From assembly GCA_020637515.1 (NCBI GenBank), contig JACKKG010000001.1:3006501-3070500 (forward strand): a stretch of DNA of 64,000 nt, in the 5' to 3' direction. The notes under the pieces were generated by a model that saw only the letters and a list, made by a program, of their open reading frames with translations, was not told where the DNA came from and did no database searches. Within the stretch, counting starts at the first letter, position 1; each line of letters begins with the position of its first letter. Shown in pieces: positions 35,013 to 44,111 of this stretch. The DNA comes from Rhodobacter sp. GTDB lineage: Bacteria; Pseudomonadota; Alphaproteobacteria; Rhodobacterales; Rhodobacteraceae. Made by a program: the position numbers and the translations under genes.

Positions 35013-36791
35013 TCAGTTCGCCTGCCGGCGCAGAAACGCCGGGATTTCGATCTGCTCGTGCGAGGCGCGGTGCTGGGGCTCGTCGTCATAGGCCTGCACC
35101 GAGGGTTGCGGGCGCGCGTGGCGCGGCTGGGCCTCGGCGGCGTGGCCACCCGACATGCGGTTGATGAGCGACCCCAGGCCGAACCGGCCGCGCTCGGCCT
35201 GTTGCTGGGGCGCCGACGGGTGGTGCTGCACCGGCTGCTGCACCGGCTGGGGTGCGGGCTGCGGCGCGTATTGCGGGCGGCGAACCACGGACTCGGGCTC
35301 TTTCATCACGGCTTGGCGCAGGCGTTCCAGCGTCTCGGGCGAGGGCTGGCCGGTCGCGCGGTTCGGACGCGGGGCGGTATAGGCGGCCTCGGGCGCGGGG
35401 GCGGCAACGGGTTGCGGCGCCGCCGGACGCTTCAGCACGACCGTCGGGCGGGGCGCATGGGCGTCCTCGCCCAGGACATCTTCAAGGAAGAAATCGTCCT
35501 GCACGGGCTGCGGCGCGGGCGCCTGGGCGGCGGGCGCCTCATAGGCGCGCTGGTCAAAGCGCGGCTCGTGGCGCGGCTCGTGGCGCGGCTCCGGGCGGAA
35601 CTCGTGACGCGGCTCCGGGGCGGCCTCGAACCGGGGCTCGGCGCGCATCGGCTCGCGCGGGGCCTCGCGCACGGGCTCGGCATAGGCGGCCGGCGCATAG
35701 TCATAGTCGGGCGCATCCTCGACCTGGGCATAGACCTCGTCGCGGGGGGCTTCCTCGATCGTCAGCGGGGCCTCGGCCACCAGCGGTTCGGCCAGGCGGC
35801 GGCGCGGCACGTCGGCGACATGGGCGCCGGCTTCGATCCCGGTGGCGACGACCGAAACGCGGATCATGCCCTCCATCTCGGGGTCCATGGTCGAGCCGAC
35901 GATGATGTTCGCCTCGGGGTCCACCTTGTTGCGGATCAGGTTCGCGGCCTCGTCCAGTTCGAACAGCGTCAGGTCATGCCCGCCGGTGATGTTGATGAGC
36001 ACACCCTTGGCGCCATTGAGGCTGATTTCGTCCAGCAGCGGGTTGGCGATGGCCTTTTCGGCGGCCTTGAGGGCGCGATCTTCGCCCGACGCCTCGCCGG
36101 TGCCCATCATGGCCTTGCCCATCTCGTCCATCACCGCACGCACATCGGCGAAGTCGAGGTTGATCATGCCGGGGCGGACCATCAGGTCGGTGACACCCTT
36201 GACGCCCTGATAGAGCACGTCATCGGCCATCGTGAAGGCCTCGGTCGCGGTGGTGCGCTCGTTGGCCAGACGGAACAGGTTCTGGTTCGGAATGATGATG
36301 AGGGTATCGACGACCTTTTGCAGCGCCTCGACCCCCTCTTCGGCCTGGCGCATCCGCTTGGCGCCCTCGAACGCAAAGGGCTTGGTCACGACGCCGACGG
36401 TCAGCACACCCAACTCGCGGGCGGCCTGGGCGATGATCGGCGCAGCGCCGGTGCCGGTGCCGCCCCCCATGCCGGCGGTGATGAAGCACATATGCGCGCC
36501 CGCCAGGTGATCCATGATCTGGTCGAGCGTTTCCTCGGCGGCGGCGGCGCCCACGGCGGGACGGGCACCCGCGCCCAGGCCCTCGGTCGCCTGCACGCCC
36601 AACTGGATGCGGGCCGGGGCCTTGGACTGCTGGAGCGCCTGCGCGTCCGTATTGGCGACCACGAAATCGACGCCTTCGAGATTCTGCTCGATCATGTTGT
36701 TGACGGCGTTGCCGCCAGCACCCCCCACACCGAACACGGTGATCCTGGGGGTGAGATCCTTCTTCTCGGTCGCGATGAAATTGAGTGCCAT
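35013..36791 (-). CDS. ftsZ: Cell division protein FtsZ
   Basis: Tubulin-like GTPase forming the division ring. Residues ~1-320 are the GTPase core with AGMGGGTGTGAAP and the T7-loop segment NLDFADVRAVM. A very long Pro/Ala/Glu/Arg-rich linker follows (about 230 residues), including repeated EPRHEPRHE units, before the conserved C-terminal peptide IPAFLRRQAN that binds FtsA. At 592 residues it is far longer than E. coli FtsZ but normal for Rhodobacterales. The ATG at 36791 (MALNFIA) is the family start. Confidence 0.97.
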   Translation of the reverse strand: MALNFIATEKKDLTPRITVFGVGGAGGNAVNNMIEQNLEGVDFVVANTDAQALQQSKAPARIQLGVQATEGLGAGARPAVGAAAAEETLDQIMDHLAGAHMCFITAGMGGGTGTGAAPIIAQAARELGVLTVGVVTKPFAFEGAKRMRQAEEGVEALQKVVDTLIIIPNQNLFRLANERTTATEAFTMADDVLYQGVKGVTDLMVRPGMINLDFADVRAVMDEMGKAMMGTGEASGEDRALKAAEKAIANPLLDEISLNGAKGVLINITGGHDLTLFELDEAANLIRNKVDPEANIIVGSTMDPEMEGMIRVSVVATGIEAGAHVADVPRRRLAEPLVAEAPLTIEEAPRDEVYAQVEDAPDYDYAPAAYAEPVREAPREPMRAEPRFEAAPEPRHEFRPEPRHEPRHEPRFDQRAYEAPAAQAPAPQPVQDDFFLEDVLGEDAHAPRPTVVLKRPAAPQPVAAPAPEAAYTAPRPNRATGQPSPETLERLRQAVMKEPESVVRRPQYAPQPAPQPVQQPVQHHPSAPQQQAERGRFGLGSLINRMSGGHAAEAQPRHARPQPSVQAYDDEPQHRASHEQIEIPAFLRRQAN

Positions 36792-37022
36792 TGCCTGTCC
36801 GCCTGTATGATTGCCGGTCATCCGGTCTGGTTTGCTCGGGTCGTCATCCGGTCTTGGGTGATTTGCCAGATTTGACGACGATCTTAACCCGGCCTCGAGT
36901 CGCCGTCATCAAAAAAACGAATCACCGAGGCCGAGTTTTGGCGATATATCGCCCTCTTTTCCGTCCCTTCGCCGGATCTGGCCCCTTGACCCGACAGGTT
37001 GCGATGCCGCGCGACCGCGCGC
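36792..37022 (-). promoter_or_regulatory. ftsA-ftsZ intergenic region, probable ftsZ promoter
   Basis: The 231-base gap, long for this cluster, holds a direct 12-base repeat GTCATCCGGTCT (36817-36828 and 36843-36854), a perfect 14-base palindrome GGCGATATATCGCC (36940-36953), a GAATC site (GANTC, the CcrM methylation target) near 36920, a TTAAC half-site at 36874, and AT-rich runs. In alphaproteobacteria ftsZ is often cell-cycle controlled through such elements. Which of them are active is not known. Confidence 0.45.
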
Positions 37023-38357
37023 TTACCAGTTGTCGCGGAACCACTTCATCGCGCGTTTCAGCGGCTTTGCCGCAAAGCGTTGGGCGGGAATATCGAAATC
37101 CCACCATTCATCCTGCGGGTGGGCGGCGTATTGGCACAGGCCGACGATCGCGGCGTAATCGGGCCCGGTGGCGGCCTGCGGAAGGCCCGGCACGCGGATC
37201 GGGCGGCCCAGGCGCACCTGCTGGCCCAGGATGCGCGCCGCCAACCCGTCCAGACCGGGGATCTGGCTGGAGCCGCCGGTCAACACGATCTGCTGGCTGG
37301 GCAGATGGTCGAACCCGGCCACGTCGAGCCGCGCGCGCACCTCTTCGAGGATCTCCTCGACGCGCGGGCGCATGATGCCGATCAATTCCGAGCGCGTGAC
37401 CGTGCGGCGATCCTTGTCCCAGTCGCCGCTTTCGCCGCCGATCTCGATCTGCTGGCGGTCGTCCTGCCCCGTGGCCTGCACCCCGCCATAGAAGGTCTTC
37501 AGCCGTTCGGCGGTCGAATAGGGGATCTTGAGCAGCTTGGCGATGTCCCCGGTGACGTGGTCGCCGCCCAGCCTGAGGGTGTCGGCATAGATCATGTGGC
37601 GCTTGATGAAGATCGACAGCGTGGTTGTGCCGCCGCCCATGTCGATCGCGGCGGCGCCCAGCTCCTGCTCGTCCTCGACCAAGGCGGCGCGACCGGCGAC
37701 ATAGGGGGCGGCGGCCAGGCCCGCCACCTCGACATCGCAGCGTTTCAGGCAATGCACCAGGTTCTGCACGACATCGGTATCGACGCTGAGCAGGTGCATG
37801 TCGCACCCCAGCCGCTGCCCGGCCTGCCCGCGCGGATCGGCCAGACCCGAGCGGTGGTCGAGCAGGAAATTGACCGGCTGGGCGTGCAGCACCTCGCGCC
37901 CGGGGCCGATGTCGGGCGCGTCGCAACTGTCCAGCACGCGGGCAATGTCATGCTCGTTCACGCGGTCGGATTCGATCTCGACCGTGCCTTCCAGCCCGTA
38001 GCTGCGCACTTCGCCGCCCGAAAAGGTCAAGATCGCATGATCGACGCGCGTCTGCGCCATCTTCTGCGCGTTCTGCAACGCGGTGCGCACGGCGCGCTCG
38101 GTCTCGCGCATGGCGGCGATCTCGCCAAAGCGGACGCCGCGCGAACACGTCGTGCCGGCACCGATCACCCGAAACGCCGCCTGCCCCGCCATCGAGCCCA
38201 CGCCCGACCCCTCGCGCGGGCCATCCGAGACGCCGAATTTCAGGATCAGGCAGGCCACCTTGAAGGTGCCGATGTCCATCACCGCGATGACACCGCGCTG
38301 CATCGCCTGCCGGCGCAGGTTCCGCATGGCCCTTTGCGACTGGTAAAGATCGGTCAT
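37023..38357 (-). CDS. ftsA: Cell division protein FtsA
   Basis: Actin-like ATPase that tethers FtsZ to the membrane. The 444-residue protein shows the phosphate-binding segments VMDIGTFKVACLI near the start, DMGGGTTTLSIF, and VLTGGSSQIPGL, with a C-terminal amphipathic tail (AKPLKRAMKWFRDNW). Its ATG overlaps the ftsQ stop (ATGA). Strand and order agree with the dcw cluster. Confidence 0.96.
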   Translation of the reverse strand: MTDLYQSQRAMRNLRRQAMQRGVIAVMDIGTFKVACLILKFGVSDGPREGSGVGSMAGQAAFRVIGAGTTCSRGVRFGEIAAMRETERAVRTALQNAQKMAQTRVDHAILTFSGGEVRSYGLEGTVEIESDRVNEHDIARVLDSCDAPDIGPGREVLHAQPVNFLLDHRSGLADPRGQAGQRLGCDMHLLSVDTDVVQNLVHCLKRCDVEVAGLAAAPYVAGRAALVEDEQELGAAAIDMGGGTTTLSIFIKRHMIYADTLRLGGDHVTGDIAKLLKIPYSTAERLKTFYGGVQATGQDDRQQIEIGGESGDWDKDRRTVTRSELIGIMRPRVEEILEEVRARLDVAGFDHLPSQQIVLTGGSSQIPGLDGLAARILGQQVRLGRPIRVPGLPQAATGPDYAAIVGLCQYAAHPQDEWWDFDIPAQRFAAKPLKRAMKWFRDNW

Positions 38358-39559
38358 CAGTTCACGGCTCCGGTTTGCATGGTTCGGTTGCGGGTCAGCT
38401 CGGACATGGCGTCGGCGGTCAGGCGCAGGGTCGGACGCGCGGGATTGCGCATGTCCACCGCCACCACGTCGCGCGACAGAAGCTGCTGCGCGCTGTCCAG
38501 CGCCACGACCCGTTCGAGCGCGCCCAACGCGCCCTCGGCCGGCAGCAGAATGCGTTGGCCGCGGTCCAGGACCATGTCCCAGCGGCGCTGGCCGACCCGA
38601 ACCAACCCGCGCAGCCGCGGGTGCAGCGGGCCTGCGGCGGCCCACAGCAGGCGGGCCTCGGCGATCTCGTCGGGGGCGCCCTCGCCGGCGATCAACGGCA
38701 GGTCGGGGCGCGCGGCGCGGGTGGCAAGCCGGGCGACGCGGTGGCCGGTCGCATCGACCAGGTCCAGCCCGACCCCGTTGCGCCAGATCATCACCGGCAC
38801 GCGTTCCTCGATGCGCACCTCAAGCACCCCGCCCGAGCGGACCTGCAACCAGGCGCGTTCGACCGCGTCCAGGGCCTCGGCGGTCTGGCGCAAATGGGCA
38901 AGGTCCAGGTCCCAGGTCGAGACCGGGAAGGTCACGCCAAGGATGCGCGCCACGCCTTCGGCCACCTCGGGCGAGCGCGATTGCACGTCGATCGCGGTCA
39001 CCTGGAACATCGGCTGCTGCTTGATCCAGTCCTGCGCCTGATCCACAACGCCGCCCAGCGCCGCGCGATTGTCCTCGCGCGCAAGCCAGCCACCGGCCAG
39101 CCCGGCCATCAGCAACAGCGGCAGGCCCACGCGCACGAAATGGCGCACCGTGGGCGTCAGCCACAGCCGGTTCATCCGATAGGCCAGGCGGCTGGGCGAC
39201 GGATCGCGCGCGCGGTTCGGGGTGCGCGCGGGGGAAACCGGCTGCGCGGGGATCTCGGCCCAGTCCATGGCCGCGACCGTGGCCACGGCGGGCGGCAACT
39301 GCGGCTCGACCGGGGTGGGCCGCGGGGATGCGGCGGCGGCAGGCTGCTGTTCGACCTCGGGTTCCGGCAGCGGCGGCCAGGCGCGGGCCGGCATCTCGAC
39401 CGGCCAGCGCGCGGCGATCGGCAGTTCGGCATCGGGTGGCGTGCCGGCGCTGACGGTGGGGGGCATCCCCTCGACCGGGTCGGGCCAGTTCCATTGCGAC
39501 CGCCCCTGCGACGGCGTCGGCGCCCGGCGCGTCGCGGTGTCCCGGGTCAGCGTTGACAC
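38357..39559 (-). CDS. ftsQ: Cell division protein FtsQ
   Basis: Bitopic divisome protein linking early and late division proteins. It has a long cytoplasmic Pro/Ala-rich N-terminus of about 140 residues, a transmembrane helix (VGLPLLLMAGLAGGWLA), a POTRA domain (FQVTAIDVQSRSPEVAEGV) and the FtsQ domain. The GTG at 39559 is chosen because GGAGG precedes it at good distance; it overlaps ddl by 13 bases. A later in-frame start would shorten only the disordered N-terminus. 400 residues is long for the family. Confidence 0.9.
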   Translation of the reverse strand: MSTLTRDTATRRAPTPSQGRSQWNWPDPVEGMPPTVSAGTPPDAELPIAARWPVEMPARAWPPLPEPEVEQQPAAAASPRPTPVEPQLPPAVATVAAMDWAEIPAQPVSPARTPNRARDPSPSRLAYRMNRLWLTPTVRHFVRVGLPLLLMAGLAGGWLAREDNRAALGGVVDQAQDWIKQQPMFQVTAIDVQSRSPEVAEGVARILGVTFPVSTWDLDLAHLRQTAEALDAVERAWLQVRSGGVLEVRIEERVPVMIWRNGVGLDLVDATGHRVARLATRAARPDLPLIAGEGAPDEIAEARLLWAAAGPLHPRLRGLVRVGQRRWDMVLDRGQRILLPAEGALGALERVVALDSAQQLLSRDVVAVDMRNPARPTLRLTADAMSELTRNRTMQTGAVN

Positions 39560-40461
39560 GAGGCATCCTCCACCAGCCAGCGGCACAGCGCGGGAAAGGA
39601 AATCCCGCAATGCGCCGCCTGTTCCGGGCTGAGCGAGGTGGGCGTCATGCCCGGCTGCGTGTTGGTTTCCAGCAGCACCAGCCCGTCCAGGCCGCGCGTC
39701 TCGTCCCACCGGAAATCGGTGCGGCTGAGGCCGCGGCACCCCAGCGCCCGGTGCGCCCTGAGCGCATGGTCGAGACAGGCATCGCGGATCGCGTCGGGGA
39801 TCTCGGCCGGGATCACATGCCGCGATCCGCCTGCCTTGTATTTGGCGTCGTAATCGTACCAGCCGTCGGTCAGGATGTCGGTCACGGTCAGCGCCCGGTC
39901 GCCCAGCACGCTGGCGGTCATCTCGCGGCCGGGCGCATAGGCTTCGACCATCACCACATCGGGCATGGCGTCGTCCAGCGCGGGCGGGCCGTTGTTCTCG
40001 GCCTGGACCAGCCAGACACCGACCGACGAACCCTCGTTGTAGGGTTTCACCACATAGGGCGGCGCCATGACGTGGCGCGCGCGCACCTCGGCCTTGGCGG
40101 CCAGCAGGCTGGGAACCACCGGCAGGCCGGCGTCGCGGTAGACCTGCTTGGTGCGCTCCTTGTCCATGGCCAGCGCCGACGCCAGCACGCCCGAATGGGT
40201 ATAGGGAATGCCCAGCCACTCCAGCAGCCCCTGGACGCAGCCATCCTCGCCCCAGCGGCCGTGCAACGCGTTGAAGGCCACGTCCGGCTTCAGCGCCACC
40301 AGACGCTCCGCCAGATCGCGGCCCGCATCGACCTCGACCACCGTGTAACCGGCCTCCCGCAGCGCGGCGGCGCACATGCGCCCCGAGGACAGGGACACCT
40401 CGCGCTCGGCCGAGATGCCACCCATCAAAACCGCCACTGTGGGGGCTGCCCTGCTCGACAT
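39547..40461 (-). CDS. ddl: D-alanine--D-alanine ligase
   Basis: ATP-grasp ligase that makes D-Ala-D-Ala for peptidoglycan. The 304-residue protein has VAVLMGGISAEREVSLSSG at the N-terminus, the ATP-binding VVKPYNEGSSVGVW, and the metal-binding end LLETNTQPGMTPTSL. The ATG at 40461 is preferred over an upstream in-frame ATG since the upstream residues are not family-like and GGTGGG precedes it. It lies in the standard position between murB and ftsQ. Confidence 0.94.
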   Translation of the reverse strand: MSSRAAPTVAVLMGGISAEREVSLSSGRMCAAALREAGYTVVEVDAGRDLAERLVALKPDVAFNALHGRWGEDGCVQGLLEWLGIPYTHSGVLASALAMDKERTKQVYRDAGLPVVPSLLAAKAEVRARHVMAPPYVVKPYNEGSSVGVWLVQAENNGPPALDDAMPDVVMVEAYAPGREMTASVLGDRALTVTDILTDGWYDYDAKYKAGGSRHVIPAEIPDAIRDACLDHALRAHRALGCRGLSRTDFRWDETRGLDGLVLLETNTQPGMTPTSLSPEQAAHCGISFPALCRWLVEDASCQR

Positions 40462-40545
40462 GCCCACCAACTCTGCCTCATCGGGGCTTTGTGCCCCTGT
40501 CTTGTTAGAACCCCGGTCGCCCCGGGACACGGGTCTTTGGCCCGC

Positions 40546-41484
40546 TCAGTCCTGCGACGCGGTGGATTCACCGACGCGCATGATCTCCCATTCTAGCGAA
40601 ATCCCGCTGTTTTGGAACACCCTATTTCGCACCGCCTCGCCCAGCGATTCGAGGTCCGCCGCCGAGGCGCCGCCGGTGTTGACCATGAAATTCGCGTGCA
40701 TCGGCGACATCTGCGCGCCGCCGACCCGCGCGCCGCGCATTCCCGCGGCGTCGATCAACGCCCAGGCTTTCAACTCGTGCGTGTCGTCTGCGCGCCCGGT
40801 GCTGGAAAACCCGGCCGGATTGCGAAAGGTCGAACCCGCGCTGCGCTCCTTCGTGGGCTGCGTCGCGTCACGCTTGGCAAGCTGCTCCTCCATCCGCGCG
40901 GCCAGCGCGGCGGGGTCGCCCGCGGGCGCGCGAAACGTGGCGGCGACGATGACCCAACCCTCGGGCAGATCGGACTGACGATAGCGCAAGGCCAGTTCGG
41001 CGGCCGACATGTCGCGCACCACCCCGTGCCGCGTCACGACCCGCACCGTTTCCAGATGGTCCGCGACATACTGCCCATAGCAGCCCGCGTTCATCCGCAC
41101 GGCGCCGCCGATACTGCCCGGTATGGTGCGCAGAAAGGTCAGGTCGCGCCCCGCCTCGGCCGCCTTGCGCGCGACATGCGCGTCCAGCGCGGCGGCCCCC
41201 GCGATGACCCGTTCGCCGGCGATCTCGATCCCGTTAAAACCCCGCCCCAGCCGGATCACAACCGCCCGAAGCCCCCCGTCGCGCACGATCAGGTTCGATC
41301 CGAGGCCCATCGGGAACACGTCCACCCCGGGATCCAACGCCGCCAGGAACGCCACGAGATCGGCCTCGTCCGCAGGCTGGAACAGCCAGTCCGCGGGGCC
41401 GCCCACGCGCAGCCAGGTCAACCCGTCCAGGGGCCGGTCCGCCGTCAGCGTGCCGCGCACCGCTATCTCCTCAACCCGCGCCAT
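40546..41484 (-). CDS. murB: UDP-N-acetylenolpyruvoylglucosamine reductase MurB
   Basis: FAD enzyme that reduces enolpyruvyl-UDP-GlcNAc to UDP-MurNAc. The 312-residue protein is of the shorter type: TWLRVGGPADWLF, LGLGSNLIVRDGG, TIPGSIGGAVRMNAG, and the catalytic Ser in SAGSTFRNPAG. It is separated from murC by a repeat element of about 66 bases. Confidence 0.95.
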   Translation of the reverse strand: MARVEEIAVRGTLTADRPLDGLTWLRVGGPADWLFQPADEADLVAFLAALDPGVDVFPMGLGSNLIVRDGGLRAVVIRLGRGFNGIEIAGERVIAGAAALDAHVARKAAEAGRDLTFLRTIPGSIGGAVRMNAGCYGQYVADHLETVRVVTRHGVVRDMSAAELALRYRQSDLPEGWVIVAATFRAPAGDPAALAARMEEQLAKRDATQPTKERSAGSTFRNPAGFSSTGRADDTHELKAWALIDAAGMRGARVGGAQMSPMHANFMVNTGGASAADLESLGEAVRNRVFQNSGISLEWEIMRVGESTASQD

Positions 41485-41513
41485 CGCGTCCCTTTCCTCA
41501 TGCCGCCAACACC

Positions 41514-41579
41514 CCGGCGGGGATTTTCAAGGGGGGCGCGCCCCCCTTGAAGCGGGGGTGCGGGGGCGGCAGCCCCCGC
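41514..41579. repeat. GC-rich multi-stem intergenic repeat, copy 3 (class B)
   Basis: Inserted between murC and murB inside the cell-wall cluster, on the opposite strand to the genes. TTCAAGGGGGGC and GCCCCCCTTGAA (41526-41551) form an almost loop-free stem, and GCGGGGGC/GCCCCCGC forms a second. If it acts as a terminator it would reduce murB and downstream expression from murC. Confidence 0.78.
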
Positions 41580-41587
41580 CCGCCCCG

Positions 41588-42991
41588 TCACCCCAGCCGG
41601 GCCGGCAGGGCCTGCGCCCAGGCCGAAATCGTCCCCGCACCCAGACAGACCACCATGTCGCCCGGGCGGGCCTCGGCCCGGACCAGGGCCGCCAGATCCT
41701 CCTCGCACCGCAGCGCATGCGCCGACGGGTGCCCCCCCGCTGCGATCGCCGCCACCAGGTGGTCGCGATCGGCGCCCTGGATCGAGTCCTCGCCCGCCGC
41801 ATAGACCTCGGCGATGGCGACCACGTCGGCGCCCTGGAAACAGGCCGCAAACTGATCGAACAGCGCCGCCAGACGCGTGTAGCGATGCGGCTGATGCACC
41901 GCGATCACCCTGCCTTGCCCGCCCAGCGCCTGGCGCGCGGCCTTGAGGACCGCGGCGATCTCGACCGGATGGTGGCCGTAGTCGTCGATGATCGTGACAC
42001 CGTTCACCTCGCCCACCCGACTAAAGCGCCGGCCGACGCCCTGGAACCCGGCCAGCGCGGCCCGAACCTGGTCGTCCGTCATGCCCAGATGCAGCCCCAC
42101 CGCCACCGCCGACAACGCGTTCGAAACGTTGTGCTCGCCGGGCATCGGCAAGGTCAGACTTTCAATTTTTCGACATTGTCCGCGCCAATTCACGGCGACA
42201 TCGAAACATGCCTTGCCCTTTTCATACCTCAGCCCCTCGGCCTGGATCTGCGCCCCGGCACCGAAACCAAAGGTCACCACCGGACGGTCATGCACCGTGG
42301 CGGCCAGCGCCGCCACCTCGGGGTGATCGCTGCACAGCACCGCCAGCCCGTAGAACGGCACGCCCTGCACGAAGCGGCGAAACCCGTCCTTCAGCGCCTC
42401 GAAACTGCCCCAATGGTCCATGTGTTCGGGGTCAATGTTGGTGACCACGGCGACCTGCGTCGGCATCAGGTTGAACGATCCGTCGCTTTCGTCGGCCTCG
42501 ACCACCATCCAGGACCCCGTGCCGGCCTTGGCGTTCGATCCATAGGCGTGGATCACCCCGCCATTGACCACGCCGGGATCGAATCCGCCGGCCTCCAGCA
42601 TCGCCGCCATCAGCGTCGTCGTCGTCGTCTTGCCATGGGTGCCGGCGATCGAGATCGTGCGCCTGAGCCGCATGAGTTCGGCCAGCATCTCGACCCGGCG
42701 CACCACGGGCAAGCCCAGGCGGCGCGCCTCGGCCATCTCGGGGTTCGCGGCCTTGATCGCGGTCGAGGCAACGACCACCGCCGCCCCCGCGACATGCGCG
42801 GCCGCGTGCCCGACATGCACCGTCGCGCCCAACCGCGCCAGCCGTTCGGTGATCGCCGAACCCCTGGCATCCGAACCCTGGACCGTGAACCCCTCGTCCA
42901 GCAGCATTTCGGCGATGCCGGACATGCCGATGCCGCCGATGCCGATGAAATGGATCGGGCCCAGGCCCGGCGGAAGCAGTGTGCGCGTCAT
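41588..42991 (-). CDS. murC: UDP-N-acetylmuramate--L-alanine ligase MurC
   Basis: Adds L-alanine to UDP-MurNAc. The 467-residue Mur ligase has the N-terminal HFIGIGGIGMSGIAEMLL, the ATP-binding AGTHGKTTTTTLMAAML, and IDDYGHHPVEIAAVL, all MurC-specific. The ATG at 42991 (MTRTLLPPG) fits the family. It lies 7 bases after murG. Confidence 0.96.
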   Translation of the reverse strand: MTRTLLPPGLGPIHFIGIGGIGMSGIAEMLLDEGFTVQGSDARGSAITERLARLGATVHVGHAAAHVAGAAVVVASTAIKAANPEMAEARRLGLPVVRRVEMLAELMRLRRTISIAGTHGKTTTTTLMAAMLEAGGFDPGVVNGGVIHAYGSNAKAGTGSWMVVEADESDGSFNLMPTQVAVVTNIDPEHMDHWGSFEALKDGFRRFVQGVPFYGLAVLCSDHPEVAALAATVHDRPVVTFGFGAGAQIQAEGLRYEKGKACFDVAVNWRGQCRKIESLTLPMPGEHNVSNALSAVAVGLHLGMTDDQVRAALAGFQGVGRRFSRVGEVNGVTIIDDYGHHPVEIAAVLKAARQALGGQGRVIAVHQPHRYTRLAALFDQFAACFQGADVVAIAEVYAAGEDSIQGADRDHLVAAIAAGGHPSAHALRCEEDLAALVRAEARPGDMVVCLGAGTISAWAQALPARLG

Positions 42992-42998
42992 GAGCCCC

Positions 42999-44111
42999 TC
43001 AATGCGTCGGTGGGCCGGCCAGGCGTTCGGCCAGATCGGCCAGTCGCGCGGCGGCATCGGGAATGCCCTGGGCGGTCGCGGCCACCGCCATGCGCGTCGC
43101 GGCCGCGGGATGGGTCAGGATCGCGGCCACGGTTTCGGCCAACGCCTCGGGGGTGAAGGCGCTTTCGGGGATCAGCGCCGCCGCCTCGGCCTCGACCAGA
43201 CCGCGGGCATTGGCGGTCTGCTCGTCGCGCAGGGCCGCCGCATAGGGCACCAGAACCGCCGGCCGGCCGATCACCGTCAGGTCCGCCACCGTCGAGGCCC
43301 CCGCGCGCGCGATGACCAGCTGTGCCTCGGAAAAGCGGCGCGGGATGTCATCGAAAAAGGGCGCGATCTCGGCCGGGACGCCGGCGGCCTCATAGGTCGC
43401 GGCCACGCGCGACAGGTCCTCGGGGCGGGCCTGCTGGGCCACGCGCAAATGCCGGCGCACGCCGTCCGGCAGGGCGCAAAGCGCCGCCGGCACCACGTCG
43501 GACAGCACCCGCGCGCCCTGCGATCCGCCGATGATGACCACGCTCATCGGGTAGTCGCCCGGCGCGATATAGGGCGAGGCCGCGCGCTCGCGCACCGCGG
43601 CGCGCACCGGATTGCCGATATGCACCCCGGTGACCCCGGCGGGCAAGGTGGTGGGCCAGGTGCCGCAGGCCACGGCCGAAACGCGGCGCGCAAAGACCTC
43701 GTTCACGCGACCCAGGACGCCGTTCTGTTCGTGGATCAGACGCGGGATGCGCAGCGCCCAGGCCGCGCCAAGTGCCGGAATCGACGGGTAGCCGCCGAAC
43801 CCCGCCACCACGGCGGGGCGGTCCATGGCCATCTGCACCACGGCCTTGACGGTGCCCCCCAGGATCCGGAACGGCACCGCCAGTTTCGCCAGCACGCCGC
43901 CGCGCGCGAACGTCGCCGAACCGACCACCCGCCGCGTGACCGCCGGCGGAAAGCCGCCCGCATAGCGCGCACCGCGCGCGTCGGTGGACAGCACCACCCG
44001 CCACCCGCGCGCCAGCATTTCCTCGGCCAGGGCCTGCGCCGGAAACATGTGCCCGCCCGTGCCCCCGGCGGCGATCACCGCCAACGGAGGTTTGCGTGCC
44101 GTCGAAGCCAT
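42999..44111 (-). CDS. murG: Peptidoglycan glycosyltransferase MurG (lipid II synthesis)
   Basis: Transfers GlcNAc from UDP-GlcNAc to lipid I at the inner face of the membrane. The 370-residue GT-B enzyme shows AAGGTGGHMFPAQALA, VVAGFGGYPSIPALGAAW, HEQNGVLGRVN, and ARAGASTVADL. Its start overlaps the ftsW stop by one base (TAATG). Confidence 0.95.
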   Translation of the reverse strand: MASTARKPPLAVIAAGGTGGHMFPAQALAEEMLARGWRVVLSTDARGARYAGGFPPAVTRRVVGSATFARGGVLAKLAVPFRILGGTVKAVVQMAMDRPAVVAGFGGYPSIPALGAAWALRIPRLIHEQNGVLGRVNEVFARRVSAVACGTWPTTLPAGVTGVHIGNPVRAAVRERAASPYIAPGDYPMSVVIIGGSQGARVLSDVVPAALCALPDGVRRHLRVAQQARPEDLSRVAATYEAAGVPAEIAPFFDDIPRRFSEAQLVIARAGASTVADLTVIGRPAVLVPYAAALRDEQTANARGLVEAEAAALIPESAFTPEALAETVAAILTHPAAATRMAVAATAQGIPDAAARLADLAERLAGPPTH

